Below are positions 57,107 through 64,000 of a stretch of DNA of 64,000 bases, piece after piece. Within the stretch, counting starts at the first letter, position 1; the number at the start of each line of letters is the position of its first letter. The stretch lies in NCBI RefSeq assembly GCF_003594915.1, contig NZ_QZCS01000009.1, forward strand, positions 1-64,000, given 5' to 3'. The translations under genes were made by a program, and so were the position numbers. This DNA comes from Enterobacter chuandaensis. GTDB lineage: Bacteria > Pseudomonadota > Gammaproteobacteria > Enterobacterales > Enterobacteriaceae. The notes under the pieces were generated by a model, which saw nothing but the letters and a program-made list of their open reading frames with translations, did not search any database and was not told the DNA's origin.

Positions 57107-57933
57107 CAGTAGCCTTCTGAAGCGGTATCCGGGCGGAACTCTGCGCCTGCCAGACGGCAGACTTCCGTAGTCAGCGTGCCATCGGCATGCAGTTCCAGCC
57201 AGCGCCAGCCTGGCGCGATAGTATCCAGCGTAAAGTTGGCGCAGTGCGGTTTAAACTGCACGCAGGTTGACGGCGTCGCCAGCATGCGGCGTCCGTTCCA
57301 GTCGAGATCCTGTTCCTGATGAATGTGTCCGCACAGCAGATTTTTCACCCGCGGGTATTTGGCCAGCACGCTATCCAGCGCCGCTGAGTTACGCAGGCTG
57401 TGCTGATCGAGCCAGCTGCAGCCCGCCGGCAGCGGATGATGATGGAGCAACAGCAGCGTATGACGTTCAGGTTCGGCAGCCAGTTTGGTCTCCAGCCAGT
57501 CGAGCTGAAACTCGCTTAACTCACCGTGCGGGACGCCAAATACCTGGCTGTCCAGCAGCAGGATCTGCCACTGTTCACCTGCAAATACGCATTTTGCCGG
57601 AGAAATCCCCGCATCCTGAAGGGAGCTGTACATTGCTGGCTGGAAATCGTGGTTTCCGGGCAGCCAGACGCAAGGCACGCTAAAGCTCGCGATGCCTTCA
57701 GCAAAATGCTGGTAGGCCGCGGAGGACTGGTCCTGCGCCAGATCGCCCGTTGCGACAATCAGATCGCAGGCGCGATTTTCAGCGTGAATGGCGCTCAGTA
57801 CCGCCTGATAACTCTCCCAGGTATTGACCCCCAGCAAAGTCTCATGCTTTTCGGCAAAAAGGTGGGTATCGGTGATTTGTAATATCCTGACTGGCGCCCC
57901 ACCAGCAACAGTCAGGTTCAACAGGCTTTCCAA
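57106..57933 (-). CDS. cpdA: CpdA, 3',5'-cyclic-AMP phosphodiesterase
   Basis: Metallophosphoesterase of 275 residues that hydrolyses cAMP and so damps CRP signalling. Metal motifs in order: [35 protein letters not shown] and CGHIHQEQ. It has the E. coli length. Between yqiB and yqiA in the parE operon. Confidence 0.97.
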   Translation of the reverse strand: MESLLNLTVAGGAPVRILQITDTHLFAEKHETLLGVNTWESYQAVLSAIHAENRACDLIVATGDLAQDQSSAAYQHFAEGIASFSVPCVWLPGNHDFQPAMYSSLQDAGISPAKCVFAGEQWQILLLDSQVFGVPHGELSEFQLDWLETKLAAEPERHTLLLLHHHPLPAGCSWLDQHSLRNSAALDSVLAKYPRVKNLLCGHIHQEQDLDWNGRRMLATPSTCVQFKPHCANFTLDTIAPGWRWLELHADGTLTTEVCRLAGAEFRPDTASEGY

Positions 57934-57960
57934 ATGGTGTCCTTAGGTAGGTTTATGACG

Positions 57961-58383
57961 CTAACAAACCGGAATCGCCATTGCTCCATGTGCTAAACAA
58001 TATCTTAGCCAGTCGGCTAAAAACTGGTTAATTTGATGCTTTTCGTCGCGTTGATGCAACTTTTTATTCGGGTAATCATACCGCGCCTTGAAGCGAAAGA
58101 TCTGCTGACTTGAACACACTTCAGCGACCATTGCGTCATGATAAAGGCGCACCGTCATTGACGGCAGGCTCCAGTAACTAATGCTGGGCGCAGTTTGTTC
58201 TATTTCCACCAGCGTAGTGTAGCGCGTTGATTCTGTTATCGTTAACCGATACTGCGCGTTGCTCACCTGATAGCTTACCGTTTCGCCGGGTGCGTCGTTT
58301 CTCGGCAGCAGGCGGCGCAACTGTGCGAAATTGGTTTCGCACAGGCGCATCATTTCTGGGAAGTCAGGCGTATAGCGCTTCAT
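57961..58383 (-). CDS. yqiB: YqiB, DUF1249 family
   Basis: A 140-residue protein, matches E. coli YqiB; function unknown. Conserved [44 protein letters not shown] 58383 overlaps the nudF stop (ATGA); the longer frame from 58479 would start inside nudF. In the parE operon. Confidence 0.95.
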   Translation of the reverse strand: MKRYTPDFPEMMRLCETNFAQLRRLLPRNDAPGETVSYQVSNAQYRLTITESTRYTTLVEIEQTAPSISYWSLPSMTVRLYHDAMVAEVCSSQQIFRFKARYDYPNKKLHQRDEKHQINQFLADWLRYCLAHGAMAIPVC

Positions 58384-59012
58384 TTTTTCCACTCGTGTCG
58401 TAATGTCTGATAATGCAGCTGTAGCCATTGCAGGGCGATGACAGACGCTGCGTTGTCGATTTTCCCCTCTTCTACCCACTGATAAGCCTGTTCCCGGCTC
58501 ACCACATGAACCCGAATATCTTCGTTTTCATCAGCCAGACCATGAATCCCTTCCGCCGTCGTGGCGTCCACTTCGCCCACCATTATGGACAAACGCTCGC
58601 TGGTGCCACCGGGGCTTGCCAGATAACTCAACACCGGCTTTGTGCGGCCCACCATCAGCCCGGCCTCTTCCAGTGCCTCGCGACGGGCGACGTCTTCGAC
58701 CGACTCGCCCTCTTCAATCATCCCGGCCACCATCTCCAGTAACCACGGGCTTTCGCTGGTGTCATACGCGGCGATACGGATCTGCTCCACCAGTACCACT
58801 TCATCGCGCACTGGGTCAAAGGGTAGCAAGACAGCCGCATGCCCGCGCTCAAATATTTCACGTCGGATTTCGCCGCTCATTTCACCGTTAAACAGGCGAT
58901 GCCTGAAACGGTAAAGATCCATTGAAAAAAAACCGCTATAAAGCGTTTCTCGTGCAATAATTTCTACATCGTTTTTGGCGAATGTCACGGGCAACTTTTC
59001 TGGTTTTTGCAT
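58380..59012 (-). CDS. nudF: NudF, ADP-ribose pyrophosphatase
   Basis: Nudix hydrolase of 210 residues, cleaves ADP-ribose to AMP and ribose 5-phosphate. Nudix box [23 protein letters not shown] is complete (GX5EX7REUXEEXGU). N-terminal domain used for dimerisation includes [25 protein letters not shown]. First gene of its operon and divergent from tolC. Confidence 0.97.
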   Translation of the reverse strand: MQKPEKLPVTFAKNDVEIIARETLYSGFFSMDLYRFRHRLFNGEMSGEIRREIFERGHAAVLLPFDPVRDEVVLVEQIRIAAYDTSESPWLLEMVAGMIEEGESVEDVARREALEEAGLMVGRTKPVLSYLASPGGTSERLSIMVGEVDATTAEGIHGLADENEDIRVHVVSREQAYQWVEEGKIDNAASVIALQWLQLHYQTLRHEWKK

Positions 59013-59113
59013 GAGTCGAGTCCTGGTAGCAATGGTGATGAAATTGTGAATTTCAAGGCTGTTTGGCTGCCGTTTGTAAGGCTATATGGTAGATTGGTGC
59101 AAATTACCGCCAG

Positions 59114-59132
59114 ATGGCACGTAACGCCAACC
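59114..59132. promoter_or_regulatory. Marbox upstream of tolC
   Basis: ATGGCACGTAACGCCAACC matches the MarA/SoxS/Rob consensus AYNGCACNNWNNRYYAAAY with one mismatch. It is in the nudF-tolC divergent region, 84 bp before the tolC start, as known for E. coli tolC. Confidence 0.8.
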
Positions 59133-59216
59133 TTTTGGTGTGGATGATTCTGTTAGAATCGGCAATTATTTTTTAATTAGATCAGCGCTAATACTGCTTC
59201 ACAACAAGGAATGCAA

Positions 59217-60695
59217 ATGAAGAAATTGCTCCCCATCCTTATCGGCCTGAGCCTGACGGGCTTCAGTGCAATGAGCCAGGCGGAAAACCTGTTACAGGTC
59301 TACCAGCAGGCACGTCTGGGCAACCCTGATTTACGTAAATCAGCGGCCGATCGTGATGCTGCGTTTGAAAAGATTAACGAAGCGCGTAGCCCACTGCTGC
59401 CACAGTTAGGTTTAGGTGCAGATTATACCTACAGCAACGGTTTCCGCGATGCTAACGGCGTTAACTCCAATGCTACCAGCGCCTCACTGCAATTAACACA
59501 GACGCTGTTTGATATGTCCAAATGGCGTACCCTGACCCTGCAGGAAAAGAGCGCGGGCATTCAGGATGTGACCTATCAGACCGACCAGCAGACGCTGATT
59601 CTGAATACTGCCACCGCGTACTTTAACGTACTGAGCGCCATTGACGCGCTCTCCTACACCGAAGCGCAGAAACAGGCGATCTACCGCCAGTTGGATCAAA
59701 CCACCCAGCGCTTCAACGTGGGTCTGGTGGCGATCACCGACGTGCAGAACGCCCGTTCACAGTATGACACCGTGCTGGCTAACGAAGTGACCGCGCGTAA
59801 CAACCTCGACAACGCGCTGGAATCCCTGCGTCAGGTCACCGGAAATTACTACCCTGAGCTGGCGTCCCTGAACGTGGACAGCTTCAAAACGGATAAGCCG
59901 CAGGCCGTTAACGCCCTGCTGAAAGAGGCGGAAAACCGCAACCTGACGTTGCTGCAGGCGCGTCTGAGCCAGGACCTGGCACGCGAGCAAATTCGTCAGG
60001 CGCAGGATGGCCACCTGCCAACCCTGAGCCTGAGCGCATCTACCGGCGTCTCTGATACAACCTATAGCGGCTCCAAGACCAACTCTGCTCAGTATGACGA
60101 CAGCAATATGGGTCAGAACAAAGTGGGCCTGAGCTTCTCCCTGCCGCTGTATCAGGGCGGTATGGTTAACTCCCAGGTGAAACAGGCGCAGTACAACTTT
60201 GTTGGGGCGAGCGAGCAGCTGGAAAGCGCGCACCGCAACGTGGTGCAGACCGTGCGTTCGTCCTTCAACAACGTGAACGCTTCAATCAGCAGCATCAACG
60301 CCTATAAACAGGCCGTGGTGTCTGCCCAGAGCTCTCTGGACGCGATGGAAGCCGGTTACTCCGTCGGTACACGTACTATCGTTGACGTGCTGGATGCGAC
60401 CACCACGCTGTACAACGCGAAACAGCAGCTCTCCAGCGCGCGTTACCAGTACCTGATTAACCAGCTGAACATCAAGCAGGCTCTGGGTACGCTGAACGAG
60501 CAGGATCTGCAGATGCTGAACAGCACCCTGGGCAAACCGGTTTCAACGTCGCCAGAAAGCGTCGCGCCAGAGAACCCGGATCAGGTTGCCGCCGTTGATA
60601 ACTTCAACGCTAACGGCAGCGCGCCAGCTGCACAACCAGCGGCAGCGCGTACTACTACGTCCGCCAGCAAAGGCACAAATCCGTTCCGTAACTAA
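59217..60695 (+). CDS. tolC: TolC, outer-membrane efflux channel
   Basis: Trimeric exit duct for AcrAB and other efflux pumps, type I secretion and siderophore export. It has 492 residues. Signal peptide [22 protein letters not shown], then two repeats of strand-helix-helix-strand typical of OEP. ATG 59217 gives the E. coli N-terminus and has AAGGA 6 bases upstream; ATG 59211 is too close to it. Tail [16 protein letters not shown] as in E. coli. Possible target for efflux-linked resistance with the marbox upstream. Confidence 0.97.
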   Translation: MKKLLPILIGLSLTGFSAMSQAENLLQVYQQARLGNPDLRKSAADRDAAFEKINEARSPLLPQLGLGADYTYSNGFRDANGVNSNATSASLQLTQTLFDMSKWRTLTLQEKSAGIQDVTYQTDQQTLILNTATAYFNVLSAIDALSYTEAQKQAIYRQLDQTTQRFNVGLVAITDVQNARSQYDTVLANEVTARNNLDNALESLRQVTGNYYPELASLNVDSFKTDKPQAVNALLKEAENRNLTLLQARLSQDLAREQIRQAQDGHLPTLSLSASTGVSDTTYSGSKTNSAQYDDSNMGQNKVGLSFSLPLYQGGMVNSQVKQAQYNFVGASEQLESAHRNVVQTVRSSFNNVNASISSINAYKQAVVSAQSSLDAMEAGYSVGTRTIVDVLDATTTLYNAKQQLSSARYQYLINQLNIKQALGTLNEQDLQMLNSTLGKPVSTSPESVAPENPDQVAAVDNFNANGSAPAAQPAAARTTTSASKGTNPFRN

Positions 60696-60706
60696 GATTG
60701 TTATCA

Positions 60707-60731
60707 CGCCCTCTCTCACCGGGAGAGGGCG
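60707..60731 (+). repeat. CT/GA palindrome after tolC
   Basis: CGCCCTCTC and GAGAGGGCG pair around TCACCGG. Palindrome family member; lies 12 bp past the tolC stop. Confidence 0.75.
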
Positions 60732-60856
60732 CATCTAAATCACATCCGAACGTAAGCCAACGTAAAGATCCCCCTGATTCCGCCTCTCTTCGCTTCATTT
60801 TCAACCACTCATCCTCTATCCTGAGCGTTATTACCACTGGGTCCTGGAAGACAAAC

Positions 60857-61522
60857 ATGAAACGGACAAAAACGATTAATCACGCGTCGTTCCGCAAAAG
60901 CTGGAACGCACGCCATCTCACCCCTGTCGCATTTGCGATCACCGCTGTGTTTATGCTGGCGGGCTGTGAGCAGAGCGACGAAACGGTTTCGATGTACCAA
61001 AACGCGGACGACTGTTCGGCTGCCACCGGTAAAGCCGCAGAGTGTACGACTGCCTATAACAGCGCCCTGAAAGAAGCAGAACGTACCGCGCCAAAATATG
61101 CATCACGCGAAGACTGCGTAGCGGAGTTCGGTGAAGGCCAGTGCCAGCAGGCTCCTGCTCAGGCGGGCATGGCGCCAGAAAATCAGGCGCAGGCACAGTC
61201 CAGCGGCAGCTTCTGGATGCCGTTAATGGCGGGTTATATGATGGGTCGTCTGATGAGCGGCGGCGCGGGCTACCAGCAGCAGCCGCTCTTTAGCTCGAAA
61301 AACCCTAACAGCCCTGCTTACGGTAAATACACCGACGCCAGCGGTAAAAGCTACGGCGCAGCAACGCCTGGCCGTACAACGACCGTGCCGAAAACCGCGA
61401 TGGCGCCGAAGCCAGCAACCACCAGCACCATCACCCGCGGTGGGTTCGGTGAGTCTGTGGCGAAACAGACCAGCATGCAGCGTAGTGCAACAGGCACTTC
61501 TACTCGCTCAATGGGCGGCTGA
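60857..61522 (+). CDS. ygiB: YgiB, DUF1190 lipoprotein
   Basis: A 221-residue protein. Long positively charged N-terminus, then lipobox MLAGC (Cys about 38). Conserved [15 protein letters not shown] hydrophobic segment and Ser/Thr/Gly-rich tail. Co-transcribed with ygiC, 2 bp apart; function unknown. The frame opens at 60698, but ATG 60857 matches E. coli YgiB. Confidence 0.93.
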   Translation: MKRTKTINHASFRKSWNARHLTPVAFAITAVFMLAGCEQSDETVSMYQNADDCSAATGKAAECTTAYNSALKEAERTAPKYASREDCVAEFGEGQCQQAPAQAGMAPENQAQAQSSGSFWMPLMAGYMMGRLMSGGAGYQQQPLFSSKNPNSPAYGKYTDASGKSYGAATPGRTTTVPKTAMAPKPATTSTITRGGFGESVAKQTSMQRSATGTSTRSMGG

Positions 61523-61524
61523 TC

Positions 61525-62685
61525 ATGGAACGAGTCAGTATCACCGAGCGCCCGGACTGGCGCGAAAAAGCCACTGAATACGGTTTTAACTTTCACACCA
61601 TGTACGGCGAGCCGTACTGGTGTGAAGATGCTTACTACAAACTCACGCTCGACCAGGTGGAAAAACTGGAAGAGGTGACGGCCCAGTTGCACCAGATGTG
61701 CCTGAAGGTTGTGGATAAAGTCATCGACAGCGACGAGCTGATGACTAAATTCCGTATTCCGAAGCACACCTGGAGTTTCGTCCGTCAGTCGTGGAAAACG
61801 AATCAGCCATCGCTTTACTCTCGCCTCGATCTGGCGTGGGACGGTGTGGGTGAGCCGAAGCTTTTAGAAAATAACGCGGATACGCCAACCTCGCTTTACG
61901 AAGCGGCCTTCTTCCAGTGGATTTGGCTGGAAGATCAGATGAACGCCGGAAATCTGCCGGAAGGCAGCGACCAGTTAAATAGCCTGCAGGAAAAGCTGAT
62001 TGAGCGTTTCGCCGAACTGCGCGAGCAATTTGGCTTCAACCTGCTGCATCTTGCCTGCTGTCGCGACACGGAAGAAGATCGCGGTACGGTTCAGTATCTG
62101 CAGGACTGTGCTGCCGAAGCAGACGTGGCGACTGAATTCCTCTATATCGAAGATATCGGTCTGGGTGAAAAAGGTCAGTTTACGGACATGCAGGATCAGG
62201 TGATCAGCAACCTGTTCAAGCTCTATCCGTGGGAATACATGCTGCGCGAGATGTTCTCTACCAAGCTGGAAGACGCGGGCGTGCGCTGGCTGGAACCGGC
62301 GTGGAAGAGCATTATCTCCAACAAAGCCCTGCTGCCGATGCTGTGGGAGATGTTCCCGAACCACCCGAACCTGCTGCCTGCGTACTTTGCCGAAGATGAT
62401 TTCCCGCCGATGGAGAAATACGTCGTTAAGCCGATCTTCTCCCGCGAAGGCGCTAACGTCTCCATTATCGAAAACGGTAAAACGCTGGAAGCGGTTGAAG
62501 GGCCGTACGGTGAAGAAGGGATGATCGTCCAGCAGTTTTATCAACTGCCCAAGTTTGGCGACAGCTATACCCTGATTGGCAGCTGGCTGATTAACGATCG
62601 GCCTGCCGGGATTGGCATTCGCGAAGATCGTGCGCTGATCACGCAGGATCTGTCACGGTTCTATCCGCATATTTTTGTTGAATAA
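61525..62685 (+). CDS. ygiC: YgiC, ATP-grasp glutathionylspermidine-synthetase-like enzyme
   Basis: A 386-residue ATP-grasp enzyme with the fold of the Gss synthetase domain: [38 protein letters not shown] and GNPxNxP-like [13 protein letters not shown]. It lacks the amidase half. E. coli YgiC does not complement Gss; a peptide-amine ligase activity is inferred. Follows ygiB directly, tolC-ygiBC as in E. coli. Confidence 0.95.
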   Translation: MERVSITERPDWREKATEYGFNFHTMYGEPYWCEDAYYKLTLDQVEKLEEVTAQLHQMCLKVVDKVIDSDELMTKFRIPKHTWSFVRQSWKTNQPSLYSRLDLAWDGVGEPKLLENNADTPTSLYEAAFFQWIWLEDQMNAGNLPEGSDQLNSLQEKLIERFAELREQFGFNLLHLACCRDTEEDRGTVQYLQDCAAEADVATEFLYIEDIGLGEKGQFTDMQDQVISNLFKLYPWEYMLREMFSTKLEDAGVRWLEPAWKSIISNKALLPMLWEMFPNHPNLLPAYFAEDDFPPMEKYVVKPIFSREGANVSIIENGKTLEAVEGPYGEEGMIVQQFYQLPKFGDSYTLIGSWLINDRPAGIGIREDRALITQDLSRFYPHIFVE

Positions 62686-62700
62686 GGCTGCGGCCTGATG

Positions 62701-62721
62701 CCCTCTCCCCGTGGGAGAGGG
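62701..62721. repeat. CT/GA palindrome after ygiC
   Basis: CCCTCTCCC and GGGAGAGGG around CGT form a 9-bp stem. Same family as the palindromes at 27.5 and 54.6 kb. Confidence 0.8.
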
Positions 62722-62732
62722 TGCAAACACTA

Positions 62733-62766
62733 AAAACGGCAAACTGATGTTGCCGTTTTGCTTTTA
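62733..62766. terminator. Bidirectional terminator between ygiC and ygiD
   Basis: AAAACGGCAA and TTGCCGTTTT form a 10-bp stem with a 7-base loop, followed by GCTTTT. It serves ygiC and the convergent ygiD. Confidence 0.85.
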
Positions 62767-63555
62767 TTACCCTACCTGCACCGACAGCATACTCAGACTC
62801 CCCATCTCAATACCGTCGATCGGGATCGTAACCGGCTCCTGACCGTCCCATGCGCCTAAAACATACAGCAGCGGCAGGAAGTGTTCCGCCGTCGGGTTAG
62901 AGAGCGAGCCGCCTTCATGATCAAGATAATTCACCAGCGGATGTTCCTCGCCAGGCCCCTGCCAGGTCAGATTGGCTTTCACATAATCGTTGAAAGAGGT
63001 CGCCCACGGATATGGCGTATTCTCACCGTGCCAGCGCGCCGTACGCAGGTTATGAACCACGTTGCCGCTTGCCACCAGCATGACGCCTTCATCACGCAGG
63101 GTCGCCAGCTTACGCCCCATTTCCAGGTGCCAGGAAGCCGGTTTGGTGCTGTCGATGCTCAACTGCACCATCGGAATGTCTGCATCCGGGTACATCTTAA
63201 TCAGCACGCCCCACGAGCCATGGTCAAAGCCCCAGGCTTCTTTGTCCAGCGCAACCGGGACAGGTGCGAGGAGCTCTACCAGCCGCTGTGCCAGCGCAGG
63301 CGAGCCGGGAGCCGGATAATGCGTGTCATACAGCGCCTGCGGGAAACCGCCGAAATCATGAATAGTCTTAGGCGCTTCCATGGCCGTCACGCCAGTGCCA
63401 CGGGTAAACCAGTGCGCGGACACCACCACAATCGCCTTCGGTCGCGGCAACGTCTCGCCCAGATGACACCAGGCGCGGGTATAGACGTTATCTTCCAGAA
63501 CGTTCATTGGGCTGCCATGGCCTAAAAACAGTGCTGGCATACGAGAAGAAGACAT
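62767..63555 (-). CDS. ygiD: YgiD, 4,5-DOPA-extradiol-dioxygenase-like protein
   Basis: A 262-residue LigB-family protein; E. coli YgiD opens the ring of L-DOPA at the 4,5 position. Metal His in LFLGHGSPMN, SAHWFTRGTG and SGNVVHNLR. AAGGATATCACC precedes the ATG. Divergent from zupT. The physiological substrate in enteric bacteria is unknown. Confidence 0.95.
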   Translation of the reverse strand: MSSSRMPALFLGHGSPMNVLEDNVYTRAWCHLGETLPRPKAIVVVSAHWFTRGTGVTAMEAPKTIHDFGGFPQALYDTHYPAPGSPALAQRLVELLAPVPVALDKEAWGFDHGSWGVLIKMYPDADIPMVQLSIDSTKPASWHLEMGRKLATLRDEGVMLVASGNVVHNLRTARWHGENTPYPWATSFNDYVKANLTWQGPGEEHPLVNYLDHEGGSLSNPTAEHFLPLLYVLGAWDGQEPVTIPIDGIEMGSLSMLSVQVG

Positions 63556-63685
63556 GGTGATATCCTTAGAGAAGGTGTCAATTTGATGGTTCTACATTAC
63601 GCGCATTCAGGTGAAGATGAACGCAGATAACCGTGAAGATCATCATCAGGAAATTTGAATGTCAGATACTGCTTAAGGAGAGTGC

Positions 63686-64000
63686 ATGTCAGTACCCTTG
63701 ATCTTGACTATATTTGCGGGTGCCGCGACCTTTATCGGTGCGTTCCTCGGCGTGCTCGGACAAAAGCCTTCCAATCGCCTTCTGGCTTTCTCGCTGGGTT
63801 TCGCCGCCGGTATTATGCTGCTTATTTCACTGATGGAGATGCTGCCCGCAGCGCTTCATGCAGAGGGAATGTCACCGGTACTCGGCTACGGCATGTTCAT
63901 CGTCGGCCTGCTGGGCTATTTTGGGCTCGACCGTATGCTGCCCCACGCACACCCTCAGGATTTAATGCACAAAAGCGTTACCCCGATCCCGGGCAACATC
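63686..64000 (+). CDS. zupT: ZupT, ZIP-family metal transporter (partial, 3' end outside)
   Basis: First 105 residues of the zinc/iron/manganese importer. The conserved start [22 protein letters not shown], the first helices and [12 protein letters not shown] metal loop are visible and nearly identical to E. coli. The AAGGAGA site lies 5 bases before the ATG. The gene continues past the window edge. Confidence 0.95.
   Translation, partial: MSVPLILTIFAGAATFIGAFLGVLGQKPSNRLLAFSLGFAAGIMLLISLMEMLPAALHAEGMSPVLGYGMFIVGLLGYFGLDRMLPHAHPQDLMHKSVTPIPGNI

Overview
The window is chromosomal DNA of a member of the Enterobacteriaceae. Protein sequences and gene order (gss-yghU, metC-yghB-yqhC-yqhD-dkgA, ygiQ-ftsP-plsC-parC-ygiW-qseBC-mdaB-ygiN, parE-yqiA-cpdA-yqiB-nudF, tolC-ygiBC, ygiD-zupT) follow the E. 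coli 3.1-3.2 Mb region. Residue differences, the extra gene blocks and the high-GC codon use fit Enterobacter or a close relative such as Lelliottia or Leclercia. The genus is inferred from the sequence alone.

Left edge (1-420): the window opens at the end of a genomic island. A truncated IS1, apparently cut by the end of an IS3-like element, is followed by a 49-bp 3' fragment of tRNA-Phe(GAA) and the native tRNA terminator. This is the expected distal attachment site of an island inserted in pheV.

0.4-13.9 kb is a surface/biofilm block: a response regulator and hybrid kinase pair, a small lipoprotein, a 1000-residue autotransporter with a pentapeptide-repeat linker, a LuxR-type regulator, a 579-bp AT-rich leader, and pgaABCD for poly-N-acetylglucosamine. 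13.9-24 kb holds gss/yghU (glutathionylspermidine metabolism), a glycine-zipper protein, two chemoreceptors, yghZ, yqhA and three genes I do not recognise. 24-30.7 kb holds exbBD (TonB energisation, Fur-box-like site), metC (MetJ-box-like site), yghB and the YqhC-controlled aldehyde reductases yqhD and dkgA. 30.7-41.4 kb is core genome: ygiQ bracketed by REP pairs, ftsP, plsC, parC, ygiW-qseBC, mdaB, ygiN.

41.4-54.5 kb replaces the direct ygiN-parE junction known from E. coli. It contains kbp, an AraC-controlled operon for uptake and cleavage of unsaturated uronic-acid oligosaccharides (DUF2264 protein, LacY-like symporter, GH88 hydrolase), and an iron-siderophore locus (ABC importer, TonB-dependent receptor, Fur-like sites) whose last gene is an RpiR/SIS regulator. 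The uronide operon is the best candidate for a little-described system. 54.5-64 kb is core genome again: the parE operon, tolC with a marbox, ygiBC, ygiD and the start of zupT, which runs off the window.

Many gene ends carry CT/GA-rich palindromes of one recognisable family, probably REP-like elements that act as terminators or mRNA 3'-end protectors.
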